Shown: positions 27,258 through 36,453, counted from the first letter of the stretch. The stretch: 64,000 nt of DNA from Natrinema gelatinilyticum (GCF_024266705.1 NZ_CP100756.1:3410001-3474000), one strand, 5' to 3'. A program made the numbers and translations. The notes: generated by a model from the sequence alone, not told the origin.

Positions 27258-28334
27258 ATGGACACCCGCATGGCGATTTCCGCTCTCCTGGTGTGTACGC
27301 TCGGCGCACTCGCCACACTGGTAGTCCTGCCACTGGTGAAGTATGTCGTGTCGGCTTGTCTGCTCGCAGCACTTCTCCGTCCTGCCAACGAACGACTGGT
27401 CCCGCGAGTCGGTACCCGAGTCGCTGCGATCACGCTCACAGGGGTTACCGTCGTCGCCGGCATCGTTCCGCTCGTCCTCGTTTCGGTCGTCGTTCTCCGC
27501 ACGACAGTTTCGACTCTCGAGGCGGTCGACGGAACGCGAACCGCGACGTACAGTCGCAAGGTGGCCCAATCCACGCTCGGGCTGAACGACGAGACGGTCG
27601 TCGCACTCGAAGCCGCCGTTCAGTCGGAACTCGACGGAGCGTTTTCGAGCGTCGCCGAGGTGACGCTTTCACGGACCATCGATCTCGTTACCCTGGGCGT
27701 CGACCTGGTCGTCGGCTCGATCGTCTTCCTCTTTGCGCTATACTATCTCCTCAGGGACGGTCCGGCGGTCGTTAACTGGTTCCGTGACGTCTCGCCCCTC
27801 GATCCTCGAGTGTTCGACGAACTGTTCGCCGAAGTGGCCGATGTCACCCGCGCTGTCCTCCGCAGTCACGTTCTGGTTGCGCTCGTACAGGGGGTACTCG
27901 GCGGCCTGGGACTGGCGATCCTCGGTGTTTCGTACGCAACGACGCTCGGGGTCGTTCTCGTCCTCGTCTCGGTTCTCCCGACGATCGGGATCTGGCTGGT
28001 CTGGGGTCCTGTAACGATCGCTCACGCGGCTTCCAGTGGACTCGTACGCGGCGCCGTCGTGCTGGGTTACGGGCTGGTCGTCCTCCCCGTCACCGATTAC
28101 TACCTGCGGGCGTTCCTCGTCGATCGCGGCACCGATCTGCACCCCGCGGTCGCCCTGCTCGGGGGTATCGGCGGTCTCAACCTGTTCGGGATCGTCGGGC
28201 TGTTCGTCGGTCCCGTCGTCCTCGCGAGCTTTAAAGCGGTCGTGACGATCGTGAGCCGACTCGGTCGCCACTCCTCGCGACCCGGACTCGCTGACATCGA
28301 ACGGGATCGGCAGCTCGCTGAACAGAGTAGGTAG
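27258..28334 (+). CDS. AI-2E family transporter (copy 1)
   Basis: A 358-aa membrane protein of the AI-2E (TqsA/PerM-like) exporter superfamily, with about eight membrane helices, the DGTRTATYSRKVAQS periplasm-facing region, and the family-typical C-terminal GIVGLFVGPVVLA. A similar gene lies at 30646-31656. In archaea the cargo is unknown; some family members are Na+(Li+)/H+ antiporters, which would suit a halophile (family knowledge, not shown here). Confidence 0.85.
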   Translation: MDTRMAISALLVCTLGALATLVVLPLVKYVVSACLLAALLRPANERLVPRVGTRVAAITLTGVTVVAGIVPLVLVSVVVLRTTVSTLEAVDGTRTATYSRKVAQSTLGLNDETVVALEAAVQSELDGAFSSVAEVTLSRTIDLVTLGVDLVVGSIVFLFALYYLLRDGPAVVNWFRDVSPLDPRVFDELFAEVADVTRAVLRSHVLVALVQGVLGGLGLAILGVSYATTLGVVLVLVSVLPTIGIWLVWGPVTIAHAASSGLVRGAVVLGYGLVVLPVTDYYLRAFLVDRGTDLHPAVALLGGIGGLNLFGIVGLFVGPVVLASFKAVVTIVSRLGRHSSRPGLADIERDRQLAEQSR

Positions 28335-28358
28335 GTGGTTCCGCCACGGCGCCACCGC

Positions 28359-29660
28359 TCACCCCGATTTGGAGAAGGCGTTCAGGTTCGACTGCAACCC
28401 CGCTGCGAGTTCGGATTTTCGCTGCAATCGTGTGTGTGACACCGGCAACCGGGTCGCGACTTCCGATACCGCCTCGTGGAACGACTCCGCCTCGCCGTAC
28501 TCGCCGTCGAAGGCGTTGCGGACGCTCTCACGAACCTGCCAGACGCCGACCGGAGCCCAGTAGTCGTCGCTCACTTCCCGTAAGACGAGACACTTCGCCT
28601 GGCGGCCGATCGACTCGAGGTACTCGAGGACCCCCAGTCGAGCAGCATAGTAGGCGCCCGCCGTCTCCTCGACGTAGCTCGAGCGTCCCTCGTATCCCTC
28701 CGACGCGCTTGCCATCCAGACGTTGTCCTCGGGATCCGGGTTCCAGATACTGCCCGGCGCTTTCATCTCGACGAGTTCGAACTCCCAGGTGCCGGGCGCG
28801 AGGACGATCCAGTAGCGGTTCCCGAGGTACTCGTTCGCCCAGACCTGCACCTCGTCGATACTCGATGCGTTCCGTATGCGACCGCGCAGGTAGGTCCCGA
28901 TCGTGTCGTCGACCGCGGTGATCGACCACCGCGTCGGGACGAGTCGGCGCTGTTTCGTCTCGCCGAGCGCGCCCGCAGAAAGAATCGAGTTAATGTCGTA
29001 GACGTCGAAGCCGCGGCGGTAGAGGTACGTCATCGCCCCCTGGGCCTGCCAGTCGTCGTCCTCTAAGGTTTTCTTGATCGGACGGGGGACGGACGGGTTC
29101 TCGCGCAGTTCCGCGTTGCGAGCGCTAGCGCGGGGACCGCGCGGGGTCGCGACGTCCGTTCCGGTATCCAGACCGAGGTCCGGCGTGTCGTCCAGTCCGA
29201 TTTCGAGGTCCACGGGCCGATCGGCGATGGCGACCTCGCGCTGAACGCCGACGAAGCCGTCCCAGGTGTCGTGGACGGACGGCGCCAGTCGACTCGCGAT
29301 GCTTGGCGAATCGACGTTCGCGCGCTTGCTCGAGTTGAGGAGCCCCGTCCGCCGCTGGAGGACGTCATCGATCGCGTACCCTTGCTGGTACCAGTCCCCG
29401 TCGGTGACGTACTCCTCTGCGGCGTCTTCGTCGCCGACCGGAGAGAGCAATCCGATCGTGATGTCCGGGTAATTCGACCGCCCGACGAAGATCGACGGCG
29501 AGGTCGAACCAACGAGAGTGTCGTCGCTCAGCGCATCGTCGAACCGGCGCTCGAACTCCGCGAGATGATCAGTGATCGCATAGGACTTCTCCTTGGCGAG
29601 TCGGCGGCGCTTTGCCTCCTCGTCGGGCTCGAGGTCCTCGATGTAGTCGTCGAGGCGCAT
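28359..29660 (-). CDS. nreA: DNA repair protein NreA
   Basis: A 433-aa archaeal repair protein of the Nre family, which protects cells from alkylation damage in Haloferax (family knowledge). Conserved blocks include FVGRSNYPD, GLLSPVG, DDVLQRRTGLLNS and WDGFVGVQREVAIADRP. The C-terminus ends in QSNLNAF followed by four residues, a PCNA-interacting peptide of the Q-x-x-L/I/M-x-x-F type with only one aromatic residue, which links it to the replication clamp. Haloarchaeal Nre proteins normally lack the N-terminal zinc finger, and this one does too. Confidence 0.88.
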   Translation of the reverse strand: MRLDDYIEDLEPDEEAKRRRLAKEKSYAITDHLAEFERRFDDALSDDTLVGSTSPSIFVGRSNYPDITIGLLSPVGDEDAAEEYVTDGDWYQQGYAIDDVLQRRTGLLNSSKRANVDSPSIASRLAPSVHDTWDGFVGVQREVAIADRPVDLEIGLDDTPDLGLDTGTDVATPRGPRASARNAELRENPSVPRPIKKTLEDDDWQAQGAMTYLYRRGFDVYDINSILSAGALGETKQRRLVPTRWSITAVDDTIGTYLRGRIRNASSIDEVQVWANEYLGNRYWIVLAPGTWEFELVEMKAPGSIWNPDPEDNVWMASASEGYEGRSSYVEETAGAYYAARLGVLEYLESIGRQAKCLVLREVSDDYWAPVGVWQVRESVRNAFDGEYGEAESFHEAVSEVATRLPVSHTRLQRKSELAAGLQSNLNAFSKSG

Positions 29661-30081
29661 TGGTTCGGAGTTCGGTCGGCACGGCTTTGAATGTTGAGTT
29701 CCTGTCGGAGAGCTCTCGTCTCGGTTGCGTTCCAGGCGGGAGCTATCCAGGTGGGACGAAAACAGCCCGTCGGCTGGGCGAGTTCGTTCGACGACGGGAC
29801 CGACCGGCTGAAATGTCAGAGGCAGAGGTTCGGTGGCGTCGGCCTACCGAACCTCACCCGCCAATTCACGCCGGATCGATAAGTACCCGACAGCGCGTTT
29901 TCAGAGTCGGAAAACGGTGGTCGAAGTATCGCCATCTCGGTCGCCGGCCACGTTCTTCCGCCCGAACAGATCGGTGCGACGGCTGTTCGACGACGGTGGC
30001 GCGACGACGAGTAACGAACGACCGTCCTGGAACGGTTCGAGAAAGACAACCGTTAAAAACGGCGGGCGGGAAGTGGTGCGT
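29661..30081 (+). other. Intergenic region upstream of the zinc-finger/aEF-1beta operon
   Basis: 421 bp between the divergent nreA and the zinc-finger gene. Frames in it are arginine/serine-rich and look non-coding. The GTTAAAAAC box at 30052-30060, 26 bp before the ATG at 30082, is the only signal I can support. Confidence 0.55.
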
Positions 30082-30261
30082 ATGAGTACGACCGAGGATC
30101 GAGAGACGCGCTCCTGCGTCTCTTGTGGACTCAATATCGCGGGCACGAACGCCGCCGCATTCAAGTGTCCGGAATGCGGCCAGCAGGTCTATCGCTGTGC
30201 CAAGTGCCGCAAGCAGAGTAACCTCTATGAGTGCCCTAACTGCGGGTTCACCGGTCCATAA
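30082..30261 (+). CDS. HVO_2753 family zinc finger protein
   Basis: A 59-aa protein made of four CxxC pairs (CVSC, CPEC, CAKC, CPNC), two treble-clef-like zinc sites as in the characterised Haloferax protein HVO_2753. It has the motifs [20 protein letters not shown] and KQSNLYECP. Such microproteins are linked to growth and biofilm behaviour in Haloferax (family knowledge). It is followed 7 bp later by aEF-1beta, the same gene order as in other haloarchaea. A TATA-like GTTAAAAAC lies 26 bp upstream. Confidence 0.92.
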   Translation: MSTTEDRETRSCVSCGLNIAGTNAAAFKCPECGQQVYRCAKCRKQSNLYECPNCGFTGP

Positions 30262-30268
30262 GTTCACC

Positions 30269-30535
30269 ATGGGAAAAGTCGCTGCCAAAATCAAGGTAAT
30301 GCCGGACAGCCCCGAAATCGACCTCGACGCGCTTCAGGAGCGCCTCGAGAGCGCTCTTCCGGAGGGGGCGAAAATTAACGGCGTCGAGCGCGAGGAGGTT
30401 GCATTCGGCCTCGTCGCCCTCTACCCGACCGTGATCGTTCCGGACGGTGCGGGCGGCACGGAGACAGTCGAGGAGAACTTCACCGACGTCGATGGCGTCG
30501 AAAGCGTCGGCGTCGAAAACGTCGGCCGGATTTAA
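30269..30535 (+). CDS. ef1b: Translation elongation factor aEF-1beta
   Basis: An 88-aa nucleotide-exchange factor that recycles EF-1alpha-GDP to the GTP form. It begins [18 protein letters not shown] and ends with the [16 protein letters not shown] signature of the archaeal factor. Full length for archaea. It follows the zinc-finger gene by 7 bp and is probably expressed from the promoter at 30052-30060. Confidence 0.93.
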   Translation: MGKVAAKIKVMPDSPEIDLDALQERLESALPEGAKINGVEREEVAFGLVALYPTVIVPDGAGGTETVEENFTDVDGVESVGVENVGRI

Positions 30536-30645
30536 CGACGGCCGGTATCGTTTTCAGCCGATTCACGCCCCTCACGAGTCGGTGGTCTCGACTCCGGCAT
30601 TACCATCCCGAACGCCTTTCGTCGCAGGAGCACTGGAAACGGCCA

Positions 30646-31656
30646 ATGGACGCCCGAACAGTGTTCGCCTGGGTACTGGTGACCGCGTCGGTCGTGATAC
30701 TCTGGTTACTCGCGAAGCCGTTTTTGTCGTGGCTGCTGGTGACGGGGCTGCTCGCGTTCGTTTTTACACCCGTCCACCGACGGCTCGAGGACCGCGTCGG
30801 AACGCGCGTCTCCGCTGGTACACTCTCACTGCTGGTCGTCGCCGTCACCCTCGGTACGCTGTTGCTCGGCGCGACCGTGGTGTTGGAGCAGGGCCTCACG
30901 CTGCTGGAGAACGTGTCGCGGTCGGGGGTACTCGGACAGACAGATCGGTTTCTCGAGCAGCGACTCGGGATGGACGTCCCGATTCAGTTGCTCACAGAGC
31001 GGGGGATCAGTCGCGTCACTGCGTACGCGGGTGGCAGCGTCTCGTCTTTCCTGAGTGAAAGCTTACACGCGTTTCTGGAATTCCTACTGCTCGTGTTCGT
31101 CTTCTACTACCTTCTCAAGGACGGCGATCAGGCTGTCGAGTGGGTCACGCAGATAACGCCACTTCCGCCGCGCGTGAACGACGAACTGCTGACTTCGACC
31201 AACGACATGACGTGGGCGATCCTCAAGGGTCACGTCCTCGTCGCGTTTATTCAGGGGGCCGTCGCCGGCATCGCCCTCTTCGTTACCGGCGTACCGGAGG
31301 CACCGCTTCTGACGGTTGCGATGATGATCCTGGCGCTCGTTCCCATCGTCGGCGTGGCACCGATCCTCGGCGCAGCAGTGGTCTACCTCTCTATCAACGA
31401 GCAGCTACTGTCGGCGGCGTTCGTGGTCGTCTGGGGACTTACTTCGGTCGCCGTGACGGACGACTATCTGCGAGCGATGCTGATCGATCGCGGCTCGGAG
31501 TTGCACTCCGCGGTGATCTTCGTCGGCATTCTGGGTGGAACCTACCTTCTCGGACCGGTCGGTCTGTTCGTCGGCCCGCTGCTTATCGGGTTCGCGTTGA
31601 CGGCCATCGAAGTACTCGGTGATCACTACGACGTGATTCAGCGGCCCGCGAGATGA
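30646..31656 (+). CDS. AI-2E family transporter (copy 2)
   Basis: A 336-aa membrane protein of the AI-2E exporter superfamily, similar in length and layout to the gene at 27258-28334: VFVFYYLLKDGD, KGHVLVAFIQGAVAG and the C-terminal LLGPVGLFVGPLLIGF. The two genes are likely paralogues separated by nreA and the aEF-1beta pair. It is transcribed after aEF-1beta with a 110-bp gap, so possibly from its own promoter. Confidence 0.85.
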   Translation: MDARTVFAWVLVTASVVILWLLAKPFLSWLLVTGLLAFVFTPVHRRLEDRVGTRVSAGTLSLLVVAVTLGTLLLGATVVLEQGLTLLENVSRSGVLGQTDRFLEQRLGMDVPIQLLTERGISRVTAYAGGSVSSFLSESLHAFLEFLLLVFVFYYLLKDGDQAVEWVTQITPLPPRVNDELLTSTNDMTWAILKGHVLVAFIQGAVAGIALFVTGVPEAPLLTVAMMILALVPIVGVAPILGAAVVYLSINEQLLSAAFVVVWGLTSVAVTDDYLRAMLIDRGSELHSAVIFVGILGGTYLLGPVGLFVGPLLIGFALTAIEVLGDHYDVIQRPAR

Positions 31657-31676
31657 CCGAAAACGACGACCGCCGG

Positions 31677-32114
31677 TTAGCTCTGATTTCGCTCTCGATT
31701 CGCGCCGAGGTCTGCCTGGGAAACGATCTCTGCCCCCATAGGCGAGAGGTCGACGGTCACGTCCTCGGTGATGGCCTTGCTGATCTCGTCTAAGTTACCC
31801 GCGAGCACGGTTAACACGTCGTCGGGGTTCGCGTACAGGAGCATGTTCCCGTCCTGTCCCTCCGCGACGAGTTGCGTGTCGTTCAGGACGATCTGATTGT
31901 TCTGAATCGTCGCTGAAACGACCGGTAACGCCGCAGGTTTCCCCGGTTCGTCGTCTCTGACCCGTCGAATGTGCACTTCGTCGAGATCGATGACCTCCTT
32001 GTGCTTCTTGATCTGTTCGGCGCAGTTGACCATATCGTTGAGAAGGGCCGTTCGTTTCTCGTTGCCGTGATCGCCATCGAGACAGTGCTGACAGACGCGG
32101 AGTTCGAGACGCAT
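31677..32114 (-). CDS. Conserved haloarchaeal protein with N-terminal CxxC, unknown
   Basis: A 145-aa acidic soluble protein. It starts MRLELRVCQHCLDGDHG, where two Cys and nearby His could bind a metal, followed by helical and mixed segments (VNCAEQIKKHKEVIDLDEVHIRRV) and a C-terminal NPDDVLTVLAGNL. I do not recognise a family with a known role. It lies convergent to the AI-2E exporter and is co-directional with the MBL gene upstream; 117 bp separate them. Confidence 0.65.
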   Translation of the reverse strand: MRLELRVCQHCLDGDHGNEKRTALLNDMVNCAEQIKKHKEVIDLDEVHIRRVRDDEPGKPAALPVVSATIQNNQIVLNDTQLVAEGQDGNMLLYANPDDVLTVLAGNLDEISKAITEDVTVDLSPMGAEIVSQADLGANRERNQS

Positions 32115-32231
32115 TGACCGCCGATTAGGGACGGAGACCGATGAGAATTCCGCTTCGATACCCGGCCGAGCGCGGAGCCGAACCATCGTCGGGTTGCCGG
32201 TTCCACGCTGATTCCACGCTGGGTACCGCGT

Positions 32232-32909
32232 TCACTCGCGTAGCCGGTCGTGAATGTCCTGGATGTGCTCGGTCCCGCGGTCGACGTAGCCCCCGTGAAA
32301 GCACAGCGTGTGATCGACATCGAGTGCTCCGAGCGCGGCGACCGACTCGGTCGCGCGATCCATCTCCGGCGTGAAATGGGGTTTTGGCCCTGCGAGCGGT
32401 ACGTCACCGTCTGCGACGAGCGCATCGCCGGCGATCAATAGATTTCCGTCCGGAAAGTAAAGCGAAATATGCCCCGGTGAATGTCCGGGCGTCGCGACGA
32501 CCTCCATCGGGCCTGCAAGCGTCGAGATCCGAGCGCCGGCCATCAGTTCGAGGTCGACTTCGACAGGCGTGTAGCGGTCCCCATCACTCTTTATCGGGTC
32601 GTGCTCGCCAGATAGGTACGGAACTTCGTCGCGGTGGCACGCGACGACCGCGTCGATTCGCTCGAGCAACTCGGCGAGGCCTGCGGCGTGGTCTCCGTCG
32701 TGGTGCGTGAGAACCACCAGCCAAACGTCCTCGAGTTCGAACCCCAGCGTTCGGAGGGTAATCCCGAGTGTATCGACGGCACCGCGAGGGCCGACATCGA
32801 TGAGTACCAGCCCGCGTGCGGTCTCCGCGACCGTCGGCGTGACCGTAATCTCTCGACCGCCGTAGTCGACCGTGATCGGCAACGCGTGGACACCAGCGCT
32901 CCGTTGCAT
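32232..32909 (-). CDS. MBL fold metallo-hydrolase
   Basis: A 225-aa metallo-beta-lactamase-fold enzyme. The metal motif is THHDGDHAAG (HxHxDH type, with H in place of the usual first x), followed by TPGHSPGHISLYF, AGDALV and a late FHGG. This is the glyoxalase II-like layout with a complete dinuclear site. The substrate is unknown. I chose the ATG at 32909: a GATCTATCG box lies about 26-34 bp upstream, whereas the GTG at 32930 would leave almost no room. Confidence 0.85.
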   Translation of the reverse strand: MQRSAGVHALPITVDYGGREITVTPTVAETARGLVLIDVGPRGAVDTLGITLRTLGFELEDVWLVVLTHHDGDHAAGLAELLERIDAVVACHRDEVPYLSGEHDPIKSDGDRYTPVEVDLELMAGARISTLAGPMEVVATPGHSPGHISLYFPDGNLLIAGDALVADGDVPLAGPKPHFTPEMDRATESVAALGALDVDHTLCFHGGYVDRGTEHIQDIHDRLRE

Positions 32910-33009
32910 GCAGTGGCCATTCGGTGCCACAACGATAGATCTATCCGTCTCTCGGTACCGGGGACGCGAACCGCCATCAGACGGCCTGCCCTCGCCCCAA
33001 TCATGAATA

Positions 33010-33019
33010 ATTATATAAG
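33010..33019 (+). promoter_or_regulatory. Strong TATA box of the terpene-synthase-like gene
   Basis: TTATATAAGT is the strongest TATA-like element in the region, about 35-40 bp before the ATG at 33051. Transcription would start near 33042, giving a leader of roughly 9 nt. Confidence 0.6.
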
Positions 33020-33050
33020 TTTATTACCATTGAACAACAGGTTCAGTGTG

Positions 33051-34046
33051 ATGAGAAATAAGTTTGAAGTTTCCACTTACAATTCTGAAGCTAACCCCCT
33101 TGCTACGGTTCGAAAACAGGACCTTCCCGATACGGTTCTGCCGTTGATCGAATCGTACGACGAGATTGCTGCCGACAGGGATCGGTTCCTCTGGCAGTGG
33201 CTCTATCACCTCTTTCCGACGTTCAGGTTTTCGTGTGTCGACGACAGTCGCGCTCGAACCGTCCGCGACGCGAAATTGGTTGCGACGATATTCGCCGTCG
33301 TTGCCGACGACGTCGCGGAACAACACGCCGATCGTGCGACGTTCGACGAGCTAACGGCGGTCCCGTTCGACCACCGGCATTCGAACCCGGATCGTGACGA
33401 CGTCGACGGTGACGTTATTCAATTTTTGTCGGACGTCTGGGAACAGTTCTCCGTGCGCTACGACAGCGGACCCCGATCTGAGGAATTCGAGAACCTGCTA
33501 CTGTTCGATCTCAAGCAGGTGTTTCAGGCGATCGAGTACTCGTACCTCGCGAACGACTACTCTGGTCTCGTCTCGGAGCGAGAACTCTGGCGGTACGACG
33601 CCTACAACATGCTGATCTTCGTGTACGCCGATATCGACCTCGCGAATGCCCCGTCGTTTGACTCAAGCGAACTATCGCTGCTCCGGCAGGTGTGTGACCG
33701 GACGCAGCGAATGGCCCGCATTGGTAACTGGGTTTCGACATGGAAGCGGGAACTCGCCGAGGGCGACTGTAGTTCCGGCGTCGTCGTCCACGCGTTGGAA
33801 ACCGACATTATCTCCCACCAGACGATACAGATGATCCGGGAGAGCCGGACCGACGAGGTCGTTCGTCCCGTTATCGAGACGATCGACGAGTCCGATGTGG
33901 TAGACCATTTCCTCCGGTGCTGGCGAGTCGAGTACGAGAAGGCGATGCAGTTCGAACTCGAGATCGACACTGTCGATGTCGGCGGATATCTCGACGGATT
34001 CGAGCGAATACTCGACTACCACATCTCGAGCGAGGGGCACAAGTGA
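33051..34046 (+). CDS. Class I terpene-synthase-like protein
   Basis: A 331-aa, mostly helical protein that I read as a class I isoprenoid cyclase. The aspartate-rich motif DDVAE (86-90) fits DDxx(x)D/E. GNWVSTWKRE places N226, T230 and E234 in the spacing of the NSE metal triad (N-x3-S/T-x3-E). R181 lies 45 residues before N226, close to the 46 residues expected for the pyrophosphate-sensing Arg. Length fits bacterial type monofunctional cyclases. It has no signal peptide. The product is unknown, and homology has not been tested by search. An alternative is a non-catalytic isoprenoid-fold protein. Confidence 0.6.
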   Translation: MRNKFEVSTYNSEANPLATVRKQDLPDTVLPLIESYDEIAADRDRFLWQWLYHLFPTFRFSCVDDSRARTVRDAKLVATIFAVVADDVAEQHADRATFDELTAVPFDHRHSNPDRDDVDGDVIQFLSDVWEQFSVRYDSGPRSEEFENLLLFDLKQVFQAIEYSYLANDYSGLVSERELWRYDAYNMLIFVYADIDLANAPSFDSSELSLLRQVCDRTQRMARIGNWVSTWKRELAEGDCSSGVVVHALETDIISHQTIQMIRESRTDEVVRPVIETIDESDVVDHFLRCWRVEYEKAMQFELEIDTVDVGGYLDGFERILDYHISSEGHK

Positions 34047-34537
34047 GGTCCAGGTCGTGGCGGGTTCATTACCGGACCCGATTCTCGCAAGGGGTTCGAC
34101 GGAATTCGGTTCGATATTCGACATCGTCGCCGCGGTTATGGGTGTCGTCGTTCATCGAGGACCGTGGCGGATACACAGAGATACCGTCACCTTATCTCCT
34201 TTAAGCGAGAAAATCCCGCCGTGTACGGCGTCCTCACAACGTTTGGTGTTCTGGATAGGCATCGAACCCGTCGGTTTGCTCGACGGGCGTGAATCGCCGC
34301 ACGAAGAAGTTACATCACGACGTTCTCCACCGCATCGACCTGAACGGACATCCCTTCGGTCGGACAGTGTAACGTGGCCGTTCTGATATGATCTCATTTC
34401 GACGCTGAACGCAGTTAGCGTCTCGTCTCCGATAGGATCAGCCGGTGACGTTTTCGCGAATAGAAGACGTCTGTATTATCCGCCTAGTTGATCCTTCACC
34501 GTTTATAACTTTATCACCTCATAATGCGTGGCTTGGT
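34047..34537 (+). other. AT-richer intergenic region
   Basis: 491 bp between the terpene-synthase-like and deacetylase-like genes. I see no convincing gene. A 7-bp hairpin (CCCGTCG-GTTTGCT-CGACGGG) lies at 34267-34287. The TATA box of the downstream gene is GTTTATAACTTT at about 34501-34512. Confidence 0.5.
34501..34508 (+). promoter_or_regulatory. TATA box of the deacetylase-like gene
   Basis: GTTTATAA lies 30-37 bp before the ATG at 34538, implying transcription from about 34532 with a very short leader and supporting that start. Confidence 0.55.
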
Positions 34538-35311
34538 ATGGTTCGGTCGGTATCACAACACGAAGAAGCCAGCTCCGTCAGTGGAGGAACCGAGGACTCG
34601 AACCCAATCCAGTTCACGTACGATACGTACGAGGAACTACTGGTCCAACTGCGATCACGGGGATACGAATTCACGTCGTACGATGGCTCCGTTAGTGACG
34701 GCGAGATTTTGTTGCGCCACGACGTGGACTGGTCGCCCCAGCGGGCGACGAAAATCGCGGAAATCGAGGCCGACACCGGTCTCTCCACGACCTACTTCTT
34801 CTTGCTCTCTTCGCCGTTCTACAACGCGTTGTATGAGGAGAATCGAGACGCGATCGATCGAATTTCGTCACTGGGGCACGACATCGGCCTGCACTTCAGC
34901 ACCCACCAGTATTGGTCGTCGGAACCCGCGGACGAGGATCTCGTTGCGGCCGTCGATCGTGAGCGTGACATCCTCTCGTCGGTGGTCGGCGAACCGATCG
35001 ATGTCGTCTCGTTCCACATCCCGCCGGACTGGGTGCTGAAACGGAGCTATGACGGGTTCGTGAGCACCTACGAGGAACGATTCTTCACTTCGATCGCGTA
35101 CCGAGGGGACTCGAACCAGCGGTGGCGTGATTCGCCGCCGTTTGCCGACGGGTTCCCCGAGCGACTCCAGATCCTCGTCCACCCGGGCCTGTGGGCTGAA
35201 TCCGATCAAATGTTCGCCGAGCGATTGTACCGCGAACGCGACGACCGCCATCTGGCGATCAGTGAATTCCTCAATTATCAATTCATCGAAGACCGCGTGA
35301 GCAGATCGTAA
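34538..35311 (+). CDS. NodB-like polysaccharide deacetylase family protein
   Basis: A 257-aa protein resembling a carbohydrate esterase 4-type (NodB) domain. LLRHDVDWSP gives the Asp-Asp pair of motif 1, and GHDIGLHFSTH carries the metal-binding His residues of motif 2. VSFHIPPDWVL and ILVHPGLWAE would be the later motifs. Many family members remove acetyl groups from amino sugars. No signal peptide is visible, so it may act on nucleotide- or lipid-linked sugars in the cytoplasm. The formyltransferase-like gene starts 47 bp downstream in the same direction. Confidence 0.7.
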   Translation: MVRSVSQHEEASSVSGGTEDSNPIQFTYDTYEELLVQLRSRGYEFTSYDGSVSDGEILLRHDVDWSPQRATKIAEIEADTGLSTTYFFLLSSPFYNALYEENRDAIDRISSLGHDIGLHFSTHQYWSSEPADEDLVAAVDRERDILSSVVGEPIDVVSFHIPPDWVLKRSYDGFVSTYEERFFTSIAYRGDSNQRWRDSPPFADGFPERLQILVHPGLWAESDQMFAERLYRERDDRHLAISEFLNYQFIEDRVSRS

Positions 35312-35358
35312 AACGGTAGCCCTGAACGACGGACATCCTTCGACCTAACCATCGATAA

Positions 35359-36390
35359 ATGAAACACACACAACTCGCACCTGAAGACGAACCGATTCGC
35401 GATCCACAGATAGTATTCGCCAGCTGTACGGACGCCGGGTTTGACCTCTTTCGGTACGTCCACGAGGAACTCGTCGAAGTAACCGAACTCGTTTCGCTGA
35501 CGCCCGAACAGGGCGAGCGAAACGACGTCTGTAGTTACTACAATCACGCCGAGTACGCTGCGGACCAGGGCATTTCGGTCTACTATCCCCAGACCTACGG
35601 AATGGACGAGCGGGACGTCGATCACTTCGTCACCCTCAACGCCGATCTGCTCCTCGTACACGGCTGGCAGCGGCTCATCCCTGGAGACGTTCTCGAGTCG
35701 TTCACGCGCGGAGCGCTCGGCCTCCACGGGTCGGCCTTTGGATTGCCGAAGGGGAGGGGCCGATCGCCGATGAACTGGTCGCTCATCGAAGACCTCGACA
35801 GGTTTCTTCTATCGGTAATGCACCTGGATGAAGGGGCCGATTCCGGTGACGTCGTCGCCACGAATAAGTTCGACATCAATCGTCACGACAACATCCAGTC
35901 GTTGTATCATAAACTCGTCATGGCCGGGCAGCAACTGTTCGACGAAATACTCGACGACGTGCTGGCTGGAACCGCAGAATTCGAGGTTCAAACGGCTGAA
36001 CCAACCTATTACCCGAAACGGAATCCCGAAGATGGCGCTATCCACTGGGAAGATGCGACACGAACGATCTATAACCTCGTTCGGGCCGTCGCACGTCCCT
36101 ATCCGGGAGCGTTCACCGAACACGACGGAACCCAGATTACCATCTGGGACGCTCAGCCGTTCTCCTCGGATCTACTGCTCGACGAGCACCCCGGCACGGT
36201 TGTTCAGGTCTTCCGAGCGAGCCAGCAGTTCGTCGTCAAGACGAGCGACGGCACGTTGCTCGTCACTGACTGGGAAGCGGAAAATTGGGACCCTGAGCGA
36301 GGAATGGTTCTCGAGTCGCTCACGAACGAGATATCCGATAGTCCGAATCGAATCGATAGACCAGAACACGAGGACTCGTTGACGCGGTAG
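35359..36390 (+). CDS. Formyltransferase-like protein (sugar N-formyltransferase type)
   Basis: A 343-aa protein with the methionyl-tRNA-formyltransferase/ArnA-N fold: HGSAFGLPKGRGRSPMNW is the folate-binding loop and DEGADSGD carries the catalytic Asp. The catalytic Asn of the usual N-x-H is replaced by Gly (LGLHGS), so chemistry may differ. The C-terminal half (near 220-320) resembles the FMT/ArnA C-terminal domain (RNPEDGAIHW, LVRAVARPYPGAF). Because archaea do not formylate initiator tRNA, an amino-sugar substrate of surface glycans is likely. It is paired with the upstream deacetylase-like gene. Confidence 0.75.
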   Translation: MKHTQLAPEDEPIRDPQIVFASCTDAGFDLFRYVHEELVEVTELVSLTPEQGERNDVCSYYNHAEYAADQGISVYYPQTYGMDERDVDHFVTLNADLLLVHGWQRLIPGDVLESFTRGALGLHGSAFGLPKGRGRSPMNWSLIEDLDRFLLSVMHLDEGADSGDVVATNKFDINRHDNIQSLYHKLVMAGQQLFDEILDDVLAGTAEFEVQTAEPTYYPKRNPEDGAIHWEDATRTIYNLVRAVARPYPGAFTEHDGTQITIWDAQPFSSDLLLDEHPGTVVQVFRASQQFVVKTSDGTLLVTDWEAENWDPERGMVLESLTNEISDSPNRIDRPEHEDSLTR

Positions 36391-36453
36391 TCGTGCGGGC
36401 AGCGGGCCGATTCTCGAGCAAACCCCGTCGAGCGGACCATCCCGAATACGTGT

